A DNA stretch of 64,000 nucleotides from Herbaspirillum seropedicae (GCF_001040945.1 NZ_CP011930.1:2457704-2521703), one strand, 5' to 3'; shown: positions 50,925-59,455, numbered from the stretch's first letter. Numbers and translations: made by a program. Notes: generated from the letters alone by a model not told the origin.

Positions 50925-52586
50925 TCAGTCGTGGATGTTGTTACGCACGGTTTCCTTGACGAACAGCATGCCGATCACGAAGGTAATCATGGCGATCACG
51001 ATCGGATACCACAGGCCGTAGTAGATGTCGCCCTTGAAGGCCACCAGCGCGAAGGAGGTCGTCGGCAGCAGACCGCCGAACCAGCCATTGCCGATGTGGT
51101 AGGGCATGGACATGGAGGTGTAGCGGATGCGGGTCGGGAACATTTCCACCAGGCAGGCAGCGATCGGGCCGTACACCATGGTCACGTAGATCACCAGGAT
51201 GAACAGCAGCAGCAGGACCATGGGCTTGTTCATCTGTTCCGGATCAGCCTTGCTGGGATAGCCGGCAGCCTTGATGTCATCAGCCAGGTCCTTGGACAGT
51301 TGCTTGTCCTTGGCGGCCGCATCTTCCTTGGACAGGCCAGCGGCGTCATAGGAGGTGATGATGCGGTCGCCGATCTTCACGGTCGCCACCGAACCCGGAG
51401 CGCCAGCCACGTTCTGGTAGTTCACCGAAGCAGCCGACAGCTTGGCCTTGACGATGTCGCAGGACGAGGTGAACTTCTTGGTGCCGGTCGGGTTGAACTG
51501 GAACTGGCAGCTGGCCGGATCAGCGGTGACGATCACCGGCGACTTTTGCAGGGCCGCTTCCAGCGCCGGGTTGGCGAAGTGGGTCAGGCCGCTGAAGATC
51601 GGGAAGTAGGTCACGGCGGCGATCAGGCAGCCACCCAGGATGATGGGCTTGCGGCCGATCTTGTCCGACAGCGAACCGAAGAACAGGAAGAAGGGCGTGG
51701 CCAGCAGCAGGGCCGCCGCGATCAGGATGTTGGCGGTGGGGCCATCGACCTTGAGCGTCTGGGTCAGGAAGAACAGCGCGTAGAACTGGCCGGTGTACCA
51801 CACCACGGCTTGACCTGCGGTCAGGCCGACCAGCGCCAGGATGACCAGCTTCAGGTTCTTCCACTGGCCGAAGGCTTCGGTCAGCGGGGCCTTGGAGGTC
51901 TTGCCCTCAGCCTTCATCTTCAGGAAGGCCGGGGACTCGTTCATGGACATGCGGATCCACACCGAGATGGCCAAGAGCAGGATGGAGACCAGGAAGGGAA
52001 TGCGCCAGCCCCAGTCGGCGAAGGCTGCTTCACCCACGGCCGTACGCACGCCCAGGATCACCAGCAGCGACAGGAACAGGCCCATCGTGGCGGTGGTCTG
52101 GATCCAGGCGGTGAAGGAGCCGCGACGGCCTTCCGGTGCGTGTTCGGCCACGTAGGTAGCCGCGCCACCGTATTCGCCGCCCAGCGCCAGGCCCTGCAGG
52201 ATGCGCAGGATGATCAGGATGATCGGGGCGGTGATGCCGATGGAGTTGTAGTTGGGCAGCACACCGACGATGAAGGTCGAGGCGCCCATGATCAGGATGG
52301 TGACCAGGAAGGTGTATTTGCGGCCCACCAGATCGCCCAGGCGGCCAAACACCAGCGCACCGAAGGGACGCACGATGAAACCGGCGGCAAAGGCCAGCAG
52401 GGCGAAGATGAAGGCGGTGTTGGGATCGGTGCCGGCAAAGAATTGCTTGGCGATGATGGCCGCGAGCGAGCCGTAGAGGTAGAAGTCATACCATTCGAAA
52501 ACGGTGCCTAGCGACGAGGCGAAGATGACTTTCTTTTCCTCCGGTGTGATGCCGCGCGCAGTCGTGTTGACTGATGCTGTGGTCAT
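50925..52586 (-). CDS. MFS transporter, metabolite:H+ symporter (MHS) type
   Basis: A 553-residue transporter. The first half is typical of the MHS family (ProP/KgtP/ShiA-like): FEWYDFYLYGSLAAIIAK, FGRLGDLVGRKYTF, RILQGLALGGEYGGAATYVAE. A large insertion of about 120 residues (roughly 335-454) splits the second half; it contains two Cys, is hydrophilic and probably extracytoplasmic. The C-terminal part resumes with VEMFPTRIRYTSMSMPYHIGN. Substrate unknown. The ATG at 52586 has GGAG eight bases upstream. Upstream DNA carries 9-bp repeats and CTTAC repeats. Confidence 0.87.
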   Translation of the reverse strand: MTTASVNTTARGITPEEKKVIFASSLGTVFEWYDFYLYGSLAAIIAKQFFAGTDPNTAFIFALLAFAAGFIVRPFGALVFGRLGDLVGRKYTFLVTILIMGASTFIVGVLPNYNSIGITAPIILIILRILQGLALGGEYGGAATYVAEHAPEGRRGSFTAWIQTTATMGLFLSLLVILGVRTAVGEAAFADWGWRIPFLVSILLLAISVWIRMSMNESPAFLKMKAEGKTSKAPLTEAFGQWKNLKLVILALVGLTAGQAVVWYTGQFYALFFLTQTLKVDGPTANILIAAALLLATPFFLFFGSLSDKIGRKPIILGGCLIAAVTYFPIFSGLTHFANPALEAALQKSPVIVTADPASCQFQFNPTGTKKFTSSCDIVKAKLSAASVNYQNVAGAPGSVATVKIGDRIITSYDAAGLSKEDAAAKDKQLSKDLADDIKAAGYPSKADPEQMNKPMVLLLLFILVIYVTMVYGPIAACLVEMFPTRIRYTSMSMPYHIGNGWFGGLLPTTSFALVAFKGDIYYGLWYPIVIAMITFVIGMLFVKETVRNNIHD

Positions 52587-52622
52587 GCTGGTCTCCTTGG
52601 TTTTAATTGATCTTGCTACTGC

Positions 52623-52658
52623 ACTGGTGCAACAGATGCAACGGGTGCAACAGATGGT
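52623..52658 (-). repeat. 9-bp repeats just upstream of the MFS start
   Basis: On the + strand three 9-bp units ACTGGTGCA, ACAGATGCA, ACGGGTGCA (52623-52649) are followed by a partial fourth (ACAGATGGT). Period and the shared TGCA end resemble the array upstream of lpxA. They lie 37-72 bases before the MFS ATG, where core promoter or leader would be. Confidence 0.6.
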
Positions 52659-52877
52659 CGAATGGGGCGTTATGCAAGAACGCACCGGAGACAGCATCAA
52701 GGATCACACCCCGCGCCTCCCCGTCAGACACAAACCGCGATATTGGCTTCGCATTGCTTGCGTAAGGACCCACTTGTCCATGGCGCGAGTGTGCGACGCC
52801 AAACTTACGCAGGACTTGCTGCAAACTTACACAAGCTTACAGCCGGGGACGTCCAAACCTGGTTGCGGTGCAACAGG

Positions 52878-52916
52878 AAAAACGCCCGCCCCGCGCGGTG
52901 TTGCGGGATGCGGGCG
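52878..52916 (-). terminator. Probable terminator of the FAD oxidoreductase operon
   Basis: Arms CGCCCGC / GCGGGCG (52883-52889 and 52910-52916) with inner CCCGC / GCGGG pairing. On the - strand it is followed by TTTTTCC (52882-52878 side). It lies about 110 bp after the FAD oxidoreductase stop. Confidence 0.65.
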
Positions 52917-53028
52917 CTATTGCGATGCAATGAGGCGTCGGGCGGTGAGGCAGACTGCCCGAAGGAACAGCAAAAGATTTTCTGACCGCTGCCGCCACAG
53001 CATCGGCCAGTCACCGGAGGAGATGGAC

Positions 53029-54231
53029 TCAGGCCAGTGCGGTCACCGCAACAGGCACGGCGGTCGGGGAGGGCAGTTCAGCACCTTCCAGCAGCGCCTT
53101 GACCACCCGTTCCCCCAGTCCCAGCCCCACGCTCATGCCGATGCCGGTATGCATCAGCACTACCGAGGTCTGCGCGTCGATGGCCAGGGCCGAGAAGGGG
53201 CCGGGTCCCTTGCTGCCATAGACGCCTTGCCAGCGTTCGATCACTTTCACCCGGGTCGCCAGCGTGTGTTCTACCAGGCCCAGCAGCAGCTCGTCGATTT
53301 CTTCGCTGTTGAAGGGCGGCGCATCGGTGCCGTAGTGGTGCGAATCGCCCACGATCAGTTCCTGGTAGGGCGTGGGGCTGACCAGCAGGTGGATGCCATG
53401 CTTGTTGAGCAGGGGAGTGTTGGCCTCGATCTCGGCGTGTACCGCGCGCGCCGTCGGCAAGTCCGAAAAAGCGCCATAGTGGGTGCAGGACAGGCCGGTC
53501 AGCACCGCATGGGTCAGCGGCAGGGTTTCTTCGCTCTTCAGGCGCAGCATCTGCAGGCGGCACTGCTTCAGGTTCATCGGCTGCAGGCGGTCGGCAAACA
53601 GGGTCAGGTAATCGTGGCCCGAGCAGACCACCACGCGCTCGGCGCGGAATTCGCCCGCCGTGGTCGAGAGGCGGCCATCGCCGGCGCCATGCACCAGCGT
53701 ATTGAAGCGGAAATGCACGCCCTGCGAATGCAGGTAGGCCACCAGCGCCGGCATGGCTTCGCGCGAATACAGTTGCAGGTCTTCGGTGCCATGCAGGACT
53801 GAACGGTGGTGGCGGAAGCGGCCATTGTAGAGGGTGTTGAGCTTGTCGCCTTCCAGCAGCGAGGCGCGGTAATCGTACTGGCGTGCTCGCACCATCATGA
53901 ATTCCTGCAGCACATCATGTTCGGCCTCGCTGCGGGCAAACAGCAGGGTGCCGGCCTCACGGGCGCTGAAGTGGGCGCGTGCGGCCAGGTGCAGCCAGAT
54001 GGCGCGGCTTTCACGCGCCAGGTCCAGCATGATCCCGGGCGGCTGGCCGGTCACCAGGCCCATGCCGAAATTGCGCACGGATGCGCCCAGTGGCGTGCCA
54101 GTGCGTTCGAAGACGGCGACCTTGAGGCCGCGTTTGACGGCGGCGTAGGCGTGGGCCAGGCCCAGGATGCCTGAGCCGACCACGGCCAGGTCGAAGTGCT
54201 GTGGATCGTGTTCTGAGAGGGAATTGCTCAT
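53029..54231 (-). CDS. FAD-dependent oxidoreductase of the phosphonate-associated (TIGR03364-like) type
   Basis: A 400-residue DAO-family flavoenzyme. The dinucleotide fold is DLAVVGSGILGLAHAYAA with FERTGTPLGASVRNFGMG following. The C-terminal part has LLVSPTPYQELIVGDSHHYG and GVYGSKGPGPF. As I recall, this subfamily is linked to 2-aminoethylphosphonate genes and is thought to oxidise the amino group of (N-methylated) aminophosphonates; that role is not shown here. GGAG lies seven bases before the ATG. It follows the phosphonate-type binding-protein gene on the same strand after a 305-bp gap with palindromic elements. Confidence 0.8.
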   Translation of the reverse strand: MSNSLSEHDPQHFDLAVVGSGILGLAHAYAAVKRGLKVAVFERTGTPLGASVRNFGMGLVTGQPPGIMLDLARESRAIWLHLAARAHFSAREAGTLLFARSEAEHDVLQEFMMVRARQYDYRASLLEGDKLNTLYNGRFRHHRSVLHGTEDLQLYSREAMPALVAYLHSQGVHFRFNTLVHGAGDGRLSTTAGEFRAERVVVCSGHDYLTLFADRLQPMNLKQCRLQMLRLKSEETLPLTHAVLTGLSCTHYGAFSDLPTARAVHAEIEANTPLLNKHGIHLLVSPTPYQELIVGDSHHYGTDAPPFNSEEIDELLLGLVEHTLATRVKVIERWQGVYGSKGPGPFSALAIDAQTSVVLMHTGIGMSVGLGLGERVVKALLEGAELPSPTAVPVAVTALA

Positions 54232-54536
54232 GGGAGATGCTCCATCGGAGTCAGTTGCGAGATGTCGTGTGGCTGCTTGTACGGGGACGCTCTGGCGGCG
54301 TCCTGCGGTCCTCTCCGTGCGCTGTCGCAGGCTGGGCTGCGACAGCGTTTGGGGCTGTCAGCGCTGTCGCGCCCGGACTACCGTTCGTCCTGAGTAGCGG
54401 CAAAGCCGCGTATCGAAGGATCACCGTCGGTGCGCCCCTTCGACAAGCTCAGGACAGGCTTCGATACGGCCCTAATCGGGCCGACTCAGGTCGAACGGTA
54501 TCAGGGGTATTTTCTGACCGACAGCCTTATTCCGTC
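54232..54536. other. Gap between the binding-protein and FAD oxidoreductase genes
   Basis: About 305 bp with no gene. It contains a perfect 11-bp hairpin (CGCTGTCGCAG / CTGCGACAGCG, 54320-54330 and 54337-54347) and the 120-bp nested palindromic element at 54380-54499. Because the flanking genes are on the same strand, read-through may be reduced here. Confidence 0.6.
54380..54499. repeat. Nested palindromic (REP/BIME-like) element
   Basis: Outer arms ACCGTTCG-x-CTGAG / CTCAG-x-CGAACGGT (54380-54394 and 54485-54499). Inside are a second perfect pair CGTATCGAAG / CTTCGATACG (54409-54418 and 54459-54468), a small hairpin GCGGC-AAA-GCCGC (54397-54409) and CGGCCC / GGGCCG (54467-54472 and 54478-54483). 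The core CTTCGACAAGCTCAGGAC is a motif I recall from dispersed intergenic palindromes in many proteobacteria. Confidence 0.8.
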
Positions 54537-55568
54537 TTACTGCTTCTTCTCTGACTTGCTTTCGTAACGCTTGCTCCACTCGGTGAGGATGCGGTCGCGG
54601 TTGGTGCTGGCCCAGGTGAAGTCATTCTTGATCAGGCGCTTCTCGTAGTCGGCCGACAGCAGTTCATCCGGCTTGGCCACGCCAGGAATGGCGACCACGG
54701 CGAAGTTCTTTTCATACAAGGCCATGGCTTCCTTGCTGGCGGAGAAATCGGCCAGCTTCTTGGCTGCTTCCAGATGCTTGCTGCCCTTGACGATAGCAGT
54801 GGCTTCGATGTCCCAGCCCAGGCCTTCGGAGGGCAGGATCACATCGATGGGCGCGCCTTCCTTCTTGGTCTTCACGGCGCGGTACTCAAAGGCGATGCCG
54901 ATCGGGAACTCACCCGTGGCGGCCTGCTTGCAGGGCTTGGAGCCGGAGTGGGTGTACTGGCCGATGTTCTTGTGCAGGGCGTCCATGTAGGCCCAGCCCT
55001 TGTCCTCGCCCATCATCTGCAGCCAGGCCGACACGTCCAGGTAGCCGGTGCCGGAAGAGGCCGGGTTGGGCATGACGATCTTGCCGGCATAGACCGGCTT
55101 GGTCAGGTCGGCCCAGGAGGTCGGCTTGGGCAGGCCCTGCTTTTGCGCTTCCACGGTGTTGAAGCAAATGGCCGAGGCCCACACATCCATGCCCACCCAG
55201 GCCGGCGGATTGGCGGCGCTGCGGTACTTGGCATCGATGGCCGAGAGGCCTTGCGGGGCGTAGGGCATGAGCATGCCTTCCTTGTCCAGCAGGGCCAGGC
55301 TGGTGGCGGCCAGGCCCCAGATCACGTCAGCTTGCGGATTGGCTTTCTCGGCCAGCAGCTTGGCGGTGACGATGCCGGTGGAGTCGCGCACCCACTTGAT
55401 TTCGATGTCCGGATTGGCCTTGTGGAAGGCGGCCTGGTAGGCCTTGATCTGATCGGCTTCCAGGGCGGTGTAGACGGTCAGCGTGGTGGCCGCGTGGGCT
55501 TGGGCCGAGAACAGCATGCCGGCGCCGATCACCGATGCGAACAGGGAAAACAGCTTGGTTTTTTTCAT
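54537..55568 (-). CDS. phnS: Periplasmic binding protein, 2-aminoethylphosphonate-type ABC importer
   Basis: A 343-residue solute-binding protein with a signal peptide ending at SAQAHAAT (about residue 27). The mature chain starts LTVYTALEADQIKAYQAAFHK and has DSTGIVTAKLLAEKANPQADVIWG, PNPASSGTGYLDVSAWL and TEWSKRYES, typical of the iron/AEP-binding group (PhnS-like, related to FbpA). It is the third gene after the ATPase and permease genes. Substrate assignment to 2-aminoethylphosphonate relies on the permease/ATPase type and the neighbouring FAD enzyme; an iron or polyamine substrate is not excluded. Confidence 0.8.
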   Translation of the reverse strand: MKKTKLFSLFASVIGAGMLFSAQAHAATTLTVYTALEADQIKAYQAAFHKANPDIEIKWVRDSTGIVTAKLLAEKANPQADVIWGLAATSLALLDKEGMLMPYAPQGLSAIDAKYRSAANPPAWVGMDVWASAICFNTVEAQKQGLPKPTSWADLTKPVYAGKIVMPNPASSGTGYLDVSAWLQMMGEDKGWAYMDALHKNIGQYTHSGSKPCKQAATGEFPIGIAFEYRAVKTKKEGAPIDVILPSEGLGWDIEATAIVKGSKHLEAAKKLADFSASKEAMALYEKNFAVVAIPGVAKPDELLSADYEKRLIKNDFTWASTNRDRILTEWSKRYESKSEKKQ

Positions 55569-55649
55569 GATGGCCTTCGTCTGTGAATGGCTGGGTTGAA
55601 AACGCGTCGAGGACGCAAGGTGGAGAAATCGTCTGCCTGACCGGCCCGC

Positions 55650-57404
55650 TCAGTGCGCCCGTCCCCGGCGCCAGGCCTGGGCGCGCGCCAGCCAGCGGCG
55701 GCCACCCAGATGCATGAGCAACGAGGCTGCCGCCGAGGTCAGCAGGATCAGCGTGGACATGGCCGCGGCCGGGCCGACGTCGCCGGCGTCATCCATGTTC
55801 AGTACCGCCACCGAGGCCAGCACCGTATCGGGCCGGTACAGGAAGATCACTGCCGAGACCGTCGTCATCGAGGAGACGAACAGGTAACGGAAGATCTCCA
55901 GCAACTGCGGCAGGCACAGCGGCACGGTGACCCGGATGAAGGTCTTCAGCAACGGCACCTTCAGCGACAGCGAGGCGGCCTCGAATTCGGGATCGAGCTG
56001 TTTCAGGGCCGTCACTGCGGTGAGCTGCGCGGTGGTGTAGAAGTGCACGACGCAGCACAGCACCAGGAGCGTCATCGTCCCGTAGAGGAAGTTGAAGGGA
56101 TTGGCCGGATGGTTGAAGAACAGCAGGCTGCCCAGCCCCAGCACCAGTCCCGGCACCGCCATGGGGAGGAAGCACAGCATGCGCAGCAGGGTCGACAGCC
56201 AGGCCTGGCCACGGGTCTTTTCCATCAGCCAGGCGCCGCAGAAGATCAACAGGGTGCCCGCCACGCTGGTGCCACAGGCCAGCCTGAGGCTGTTCCAGTA
56301 GGCCAGCCAGCCGCCACCATCCATGTTGTCGAAGTCGTAGTGCTGCAGCGTCAACTGCAGGTTGTAGGGCCACAGTTTGACCAGCGATGCTCCCATGGCC
56401 ACCACGATCATCATCAGGATGGCGCTGGCGATGAGCGCCACCGCCAGGAGGTTGGCGCCATCGCGCCGCCAGTCGGGCTGCGGCACATAGGTTTCGGAGC
56501 GGCTGCTCATGCTGGCGCGCTGGCGGCGCTGCAGCCAGGCGTCCAGGGTGAAGGTCAGCAGCGCCGGCACCAGCAGCAACAGGCCAATGAGCGCGCCGCG
56601 TCCGAACTGCTGCTGTCCGACCACGGCCTTGTAGGCTTCCACGGCCAGCACACTGTAGGCCCCGCCGGTGATCTTGGGCACGCCGAAGTCGGTGATGGTG
56701 AGCGTGAAGACCAGGCATAGCGCGCCAAAGATGCCATAGCGCGTGGCCGGCAGCGTCACCGTAGTGAAGATGCGCCAGCGCGATGCGCCCATGGCCTGGG
56801 CGGCGTCATAGAGACGGCCATCGGCCTGCGATAGCGCCGACAGCAGGATCATCAGTGCATGCGGGAAGGTGTAGAACACTTCACCCAGCAAGATGCCCCA
56901 GAAGCCATAGATGCTGCCATCCATCCATTCCTTGAACAGTCCCTGGTTGCCGAACAGGTAGATCAGCGCAATGCCCGGCAACAGCGAGGGCGCCAGCAGC
57001 GGCAGCAGGCCGATGCCGCGCCACAAACCCTTGCCGGGGATGCAGGTGCGTTGCAGCGCATAGGCGAAGACGTAGGCCAGCGGCACCGTGACCACCGCCG
57101 TCATGGCCGACACCCAGAGGCTGCGGCCCAGCATCGGCAGGAAGTTGATGTTGGCAAACAGCTGTGCGAAGGGGCGCGACCCGGCCCACTCGCCAGCGGG
57201 CGTGAGCACCGCCTGCGCCAGGATGAACAGCAGGGGACCGACCAGTCCCAGCGCCAGCAGCATCAGCAGCAGCCATTTGAGCAGGGCCGGCAGCCATTGG
57301 CTGCGATCCGGCACGGACGCGGGCCGGGTGGAGGTGCTGGTTTCAGCACTGAGGGTGGGCAGGGGCGCAGACACGGTAGCAGGCATGGTCATCTCGGCGC
57401 GCAT
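55650..57404 (-). CDS. ABC permease with two fused permease domains (2-aminoethylphosphonate type)
   Basis: A 584-residue inner-membrane protein with about 12 hydrophobic segments forming two BPD_transp_1 domains (about 60-300 and 340-584), equivalent to PhnU and PhnV in one chain. EAA-like loops are visible (YDAAQAMGASRWRIFTTVTL in the first, EFEAASLSLKVPLLKTF in the second). The ATG at 57404 shares one base with the ATPase stop (TGATG); an in-frame ATG at 57392 is possible. The N-terminal 45 residues are variable and Pro/Thr/Ser-rich. Confidence 0.87.
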   Translation of the reverse strand: MRAEMTMPATVSAPLPTLSAETSTSTRPASVPDRSQWLPALLKWLLLMLLALGLVGPLLFILAQAVLTPAGEWAGSRPFAQLFANINFLPMLGRSLWVSAMTAVVTVPLAYVFAYALQRTCIPGKGLWRGIGLLPLLAPSLLPGIALIYLFGNQGLFKEWMDGSIYGFWGILLGEVFYTFPHALMILLSALSQADGRLYDAAQAMGASRWRIFTTVTLPATRYGIFGALCLVFTLTITDFGVPKITGGAYSVLAVEAYKAVVGQQQFGRGALIGLLLLVPALLTFTLDAWLQRRQRASMSSRSETYVPQPDWRRDGANLLAVALIASAILMMIVVAMGASLVKLWPYNLQLTLQHYDFDNMDGGGWLAYWNSLRLACGTSVAGTLLIFCGAWLMEKTRGQAWLSTLLRMLCFLPMAVPGLVLGLGSLLFFNHPANPFNFLYGTMTLLVLCCVVHFYTTAQLTAVTALKQLDPEFEAASLSLKVPLLKTFIRVTVPLCLPQLLEIFRYLFVSSMTTVSAVIFLYRPDTVLASVAVLNMDDAGDVGPAAAMSTLILLTSAAASLLMHLGGRRWLARAQAWRRGRAH

Positions 57405-58513
57405 CAGGCAAACACTTGCAGGCTCTGGCGCGGCAGCGTCACCCACAGCCCGTCCTGGGTGTCCAGGCTGGCCACACGTTCGTGCGCCTGGCTGCTGACA
57501 TCGGCCAGCAGGGTCTGGCCCGGCAGGGCGTCGGCGGCCAGCGCCAGGCGGTAGCGGTCGCCCAGGTAGATGCGGTCCACCACCCGCGCCAGGAAGCGGT
57601 TGGCGCAGCTCTCGTCGGAAAACAGTTGCACTGCCTCGGGCCGGCAGAACAGGCGGCCGCTGGCGCGGTCGCTCTCGTCGGGCTGGATTTCCAGATGCAG
57701 GCCACCCACCGCCACCTGCGAGCCGGACAGCCGGGTGAAGGGCAGCCAGTTGGCCTGGCCGATGAAGTCGGCCACGAAGGGCGTGGCCGGGCGGCGATAG
57801 ATCTGCTCGGGCGTGCCGAACTGTTCGATGCGACCATGCTGCATGACGGCGATGCGGTCTGCCATCACCATGGCTTCTTCCTGGTCGTGGGTCACCATCA
57901 GGGTGGTGATGCGGAATTGCTTTTGCAGCCGGCGGATTTCCAGCTGCAGATGCTCGCGTACCTGTGCATCCAGCGCCGAGAGCGGTTCGTCCAGCAGCAA
58001 CAGGGAAGGCGAGGGCGCCAGCGCCCGGGCCAGCGCCACGCGCTGCTGCTGGCCGCCGGACAACTGGCCGGGGTATTTGTCCTGGCTGCCGTCCAGGCCC
58101 ACCATCGAGAGCATCTCAGTGACCCGCTCGCGCTTTTGCTGGCGGCTCATGCGGCCCAAGCCATAGGCCACATTGTCCGCCACGCTCAGGTTGGGAAACA
58201 GCGCATAGGACTGGAACAGGATGCCGTAGTCGCGCGCCTGCGGCGGCAGTTGCGAAATGTCGCGGCCATCGGCATGCAGGCGGCCGCTGTCCTGGCGTTC
58301 CAGCCCGGCAATGGTGCGCAGCAGGGTGGTCTTGCCGCAGCCGGAAGGGCCCAGCAGGCAGACCATCTCGCCACGGCGCACTTCCAGCGACACGCGGTCC
58401 AGCGCCGTGAAGCTCCCGAAGCGCTTTTCCACCTCGCGTACCGACAGGAACACGGCGGCATCCTCCTCCGTGGCGGCAGTCATGAACGGAGCGGCGGTGG
58501 GAGTGTGCATCAT
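57404..58513 (-). CDS. phnT: ABC transporter ATPase, 2-aminoethylphosphonate type
   Basis: A 369-residue ATPase. It has Walker A GPSGCGKTTLLRTIAG, Q-loop YGILFQSYALFPNLSV, signature LSGGQQQRVALARALA, Walker B LLLLDEPLSALD and the H-loop VTHDQEEAMVMAD. The C-terminal 120 residues form a TOBE-type regulatory domain (PDESDRASGRLFCRPEAVQL). Start is uncertain: ATG codons at 58513, 58510 and 58483 all lack a clear ribosome-binding site. First gene of the importer operon; 287 bp separate it from the divergent lipoprotein gene. Confidence 0.85.
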   Translation of the reverse strand: MMHTPTAAPFMTAATEEDAAVFLSVREVEKRFGSFTALDRVSLEVRRGEMVCLLGPSGCGKTTLLRTIAGLERQDSGRLHADGRDISQLPPQARDYGILFQSYALFPNLSVADNVAYGLGRMSRQQKRERVTEMLSMVGLDGSQDKYPGQLSGGQQQRVALARALAPSPSLLLLDEPLSALDAQVREHLQLEIRRLQKQFRITTLMVTHDQEEAMVMADRIAVMQHGRIEQFGTPEQIYRRPATPFVADFIGQANWLPFTRLSGSQVAVGGLHLEIQPDESDRASGRLFCRPEAVQLFSDESCANRFLARVVDRIYLGDRYRLALAADALPGQTLLADVSSQAHERVASLDTQDGLWVTLPRQSLQVFA

Positions 58514-58800
58514 CGTGGCGTGTGTCCGGCTAGGTCGCGTATTGCCCGAAGGCAGCGCCCATGCGTGTTTGCGGGGCGTGCCTGGGTTCGGAAAGCAAGC
58601 GGATGGTACGGACCTAATATGACTGCTGGATGACACCCCCTGCTGTGATAGCGGCCCGGTATCCGTGCTATAGCTTGAAGTTATGGATGAGCCGGAATGC
58701 TCCCGCGCCAGGGGAATCCTGGTCCTCTGATATGGTCATAAAAGGACGTTGACGAGGCCTTCCTGGTGAAGGAATATCATTCACCTATTTAGGAGTTCAT

Positions 58801-59328
58801 ATGACCAGATTTAGCGGATTGGGCAGATCCAAAGGGGCCAGGCGGCTGCTGGCCTCCGGGATTGGCGTGGCGGCGCTGCTGGCAGCCTGTTCTTCACCGG
58901 AAAGCAGCAAGGAGGACCGCGACGCCCTGGCGCGGCAGCTGATCGAGCAGAAAAAGACCACCTCCGACGGCACCTCCACCGCCACCACCGTGGATGGCTA
59001 CAAGGTCGACCTGGCCAAGCGCATCTCCCAGGTCAATTTCACCAGCGTCTATGTGGAGCGGCCCCAGGCCTTGCTGCGCTCGGTCATCGTCATCAAGTAT
59101 GTGGTCGATGCCGACGGCAACCTGGTCACCAGCGAGATCCTGCGCAGCAACCGCGACAGGCACGCTGAAGCCAGCGCCATGGGCAGCCTGAAATCGGCGG
59201 CGCCTTTCCCCAAGCCGCCAGCGGCGCTGCTCAAGCACAACCGCATCGAATTGTCGGAAAGTTGGCTTTTCAATAACGACGGACGCTTCCAGCTGCGCAG
59301 CGTGGCCCTGGCGCAGATGGGCGAGTAA
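58801..59328 (+). CDS. TonB-C-like lipoprotein
   Basis: A 175-residue predicted lipoprotein: signal segment with lipobox LLAAC (Cys30), then a charged linker (EDRDALARQLIEQKK) and a Thr-rich stretch. The C-terminal part (about 85-160) resembles a TonB C-terminal fold: LLRSVIVIKYVVDADGNLV, then ILRSNRDRHAEASAMGSLKSA and a PFPKPP motif. No N-terminal membrane anchor for energy coupling is present, so it is not a classical TonB. AGGAG precedes the ATG by six bases. Confidence 0.72.
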   Translation: MTRFSGLGRSKGARRLLASGIGVAALLAACSSPESSKEDRDALARQLIEQKKTTSDGTSTATTVDGYKVDLAKRISQVNFTSVYVERPQALLRSVIVIKYVVDADGNLVTSEILRSNRDRHAEASAMGSLKSAAPFPKPPAALLKHNRIELSESWLFNNDGRFQLRSVALAQMGE

Positions 59329-59363
59329 GCTCTTGTCAAGGTGTTCTGCGGCATTGGCATGTG

Positions 59364-59455
59364 TATAATGTCGCGCGTGCACGACGGTATGCGTTGTGCG
59401 TCCCAGGTCCAAGGGACCTGCGCCGGAACCAGGCGAACGCGAGTTCGCCTTTTTT
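59364..59455 (+). ncRNA. Candidate short transcript or leader upstream of ppiD, ending in a terminator
   Basis: A TATAAT (59364-59369) is followed by a small hairpin CAGGTCC-AAG-GGACCTG (59404-59420) and then a classical terminator, AGGCGAAC-GCGA-GTTCGCCT (59431-59450) with TTTTT. A transcript from this box would be about 80 nt. No good -35 is visible, so the terminator may simply belong to the lipoprotein gene. No match to a tRNA or known small RNA was recognised. Confidence 0.4.
59431..59455 (+). terminator. Intrinsic terminator between the lipoprotein gene and ppiD
   Basis: Perfect 8-bp stem AGGCGAAC / GTTCGCCT with a GCGA tetraloop and a run of T (59451-59455). It lies about 100 bp after the lipoprotein stop and 73 bp before ppiD. 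Confidence 0.88.

Larger units (their letters stand above)
52587..53028. other. Regulatory region upstream of the MFS gene
   Basis: About 440 bp with no convincing gene. Besides the 9-bp repeats and terminator listed separately, it contains direct repeats AAACTTAC at 52801-52808 and 52823-52830 (22 bp apart) and AGCTTAC at 52834-52840. An 8-bp inverted pair TGCGTAAG / CTTACGCA lies at 52759-52766 and 52804-52811. These could be binding sites of an activator or repressor of the MFS gene. Confidence 0.5.

Noticed and set aside
50931..52511. 526-codon open frame on the + strand
   Set aside because: Antisense to the MFS gene; Gln/His/Asp-rich shadow.
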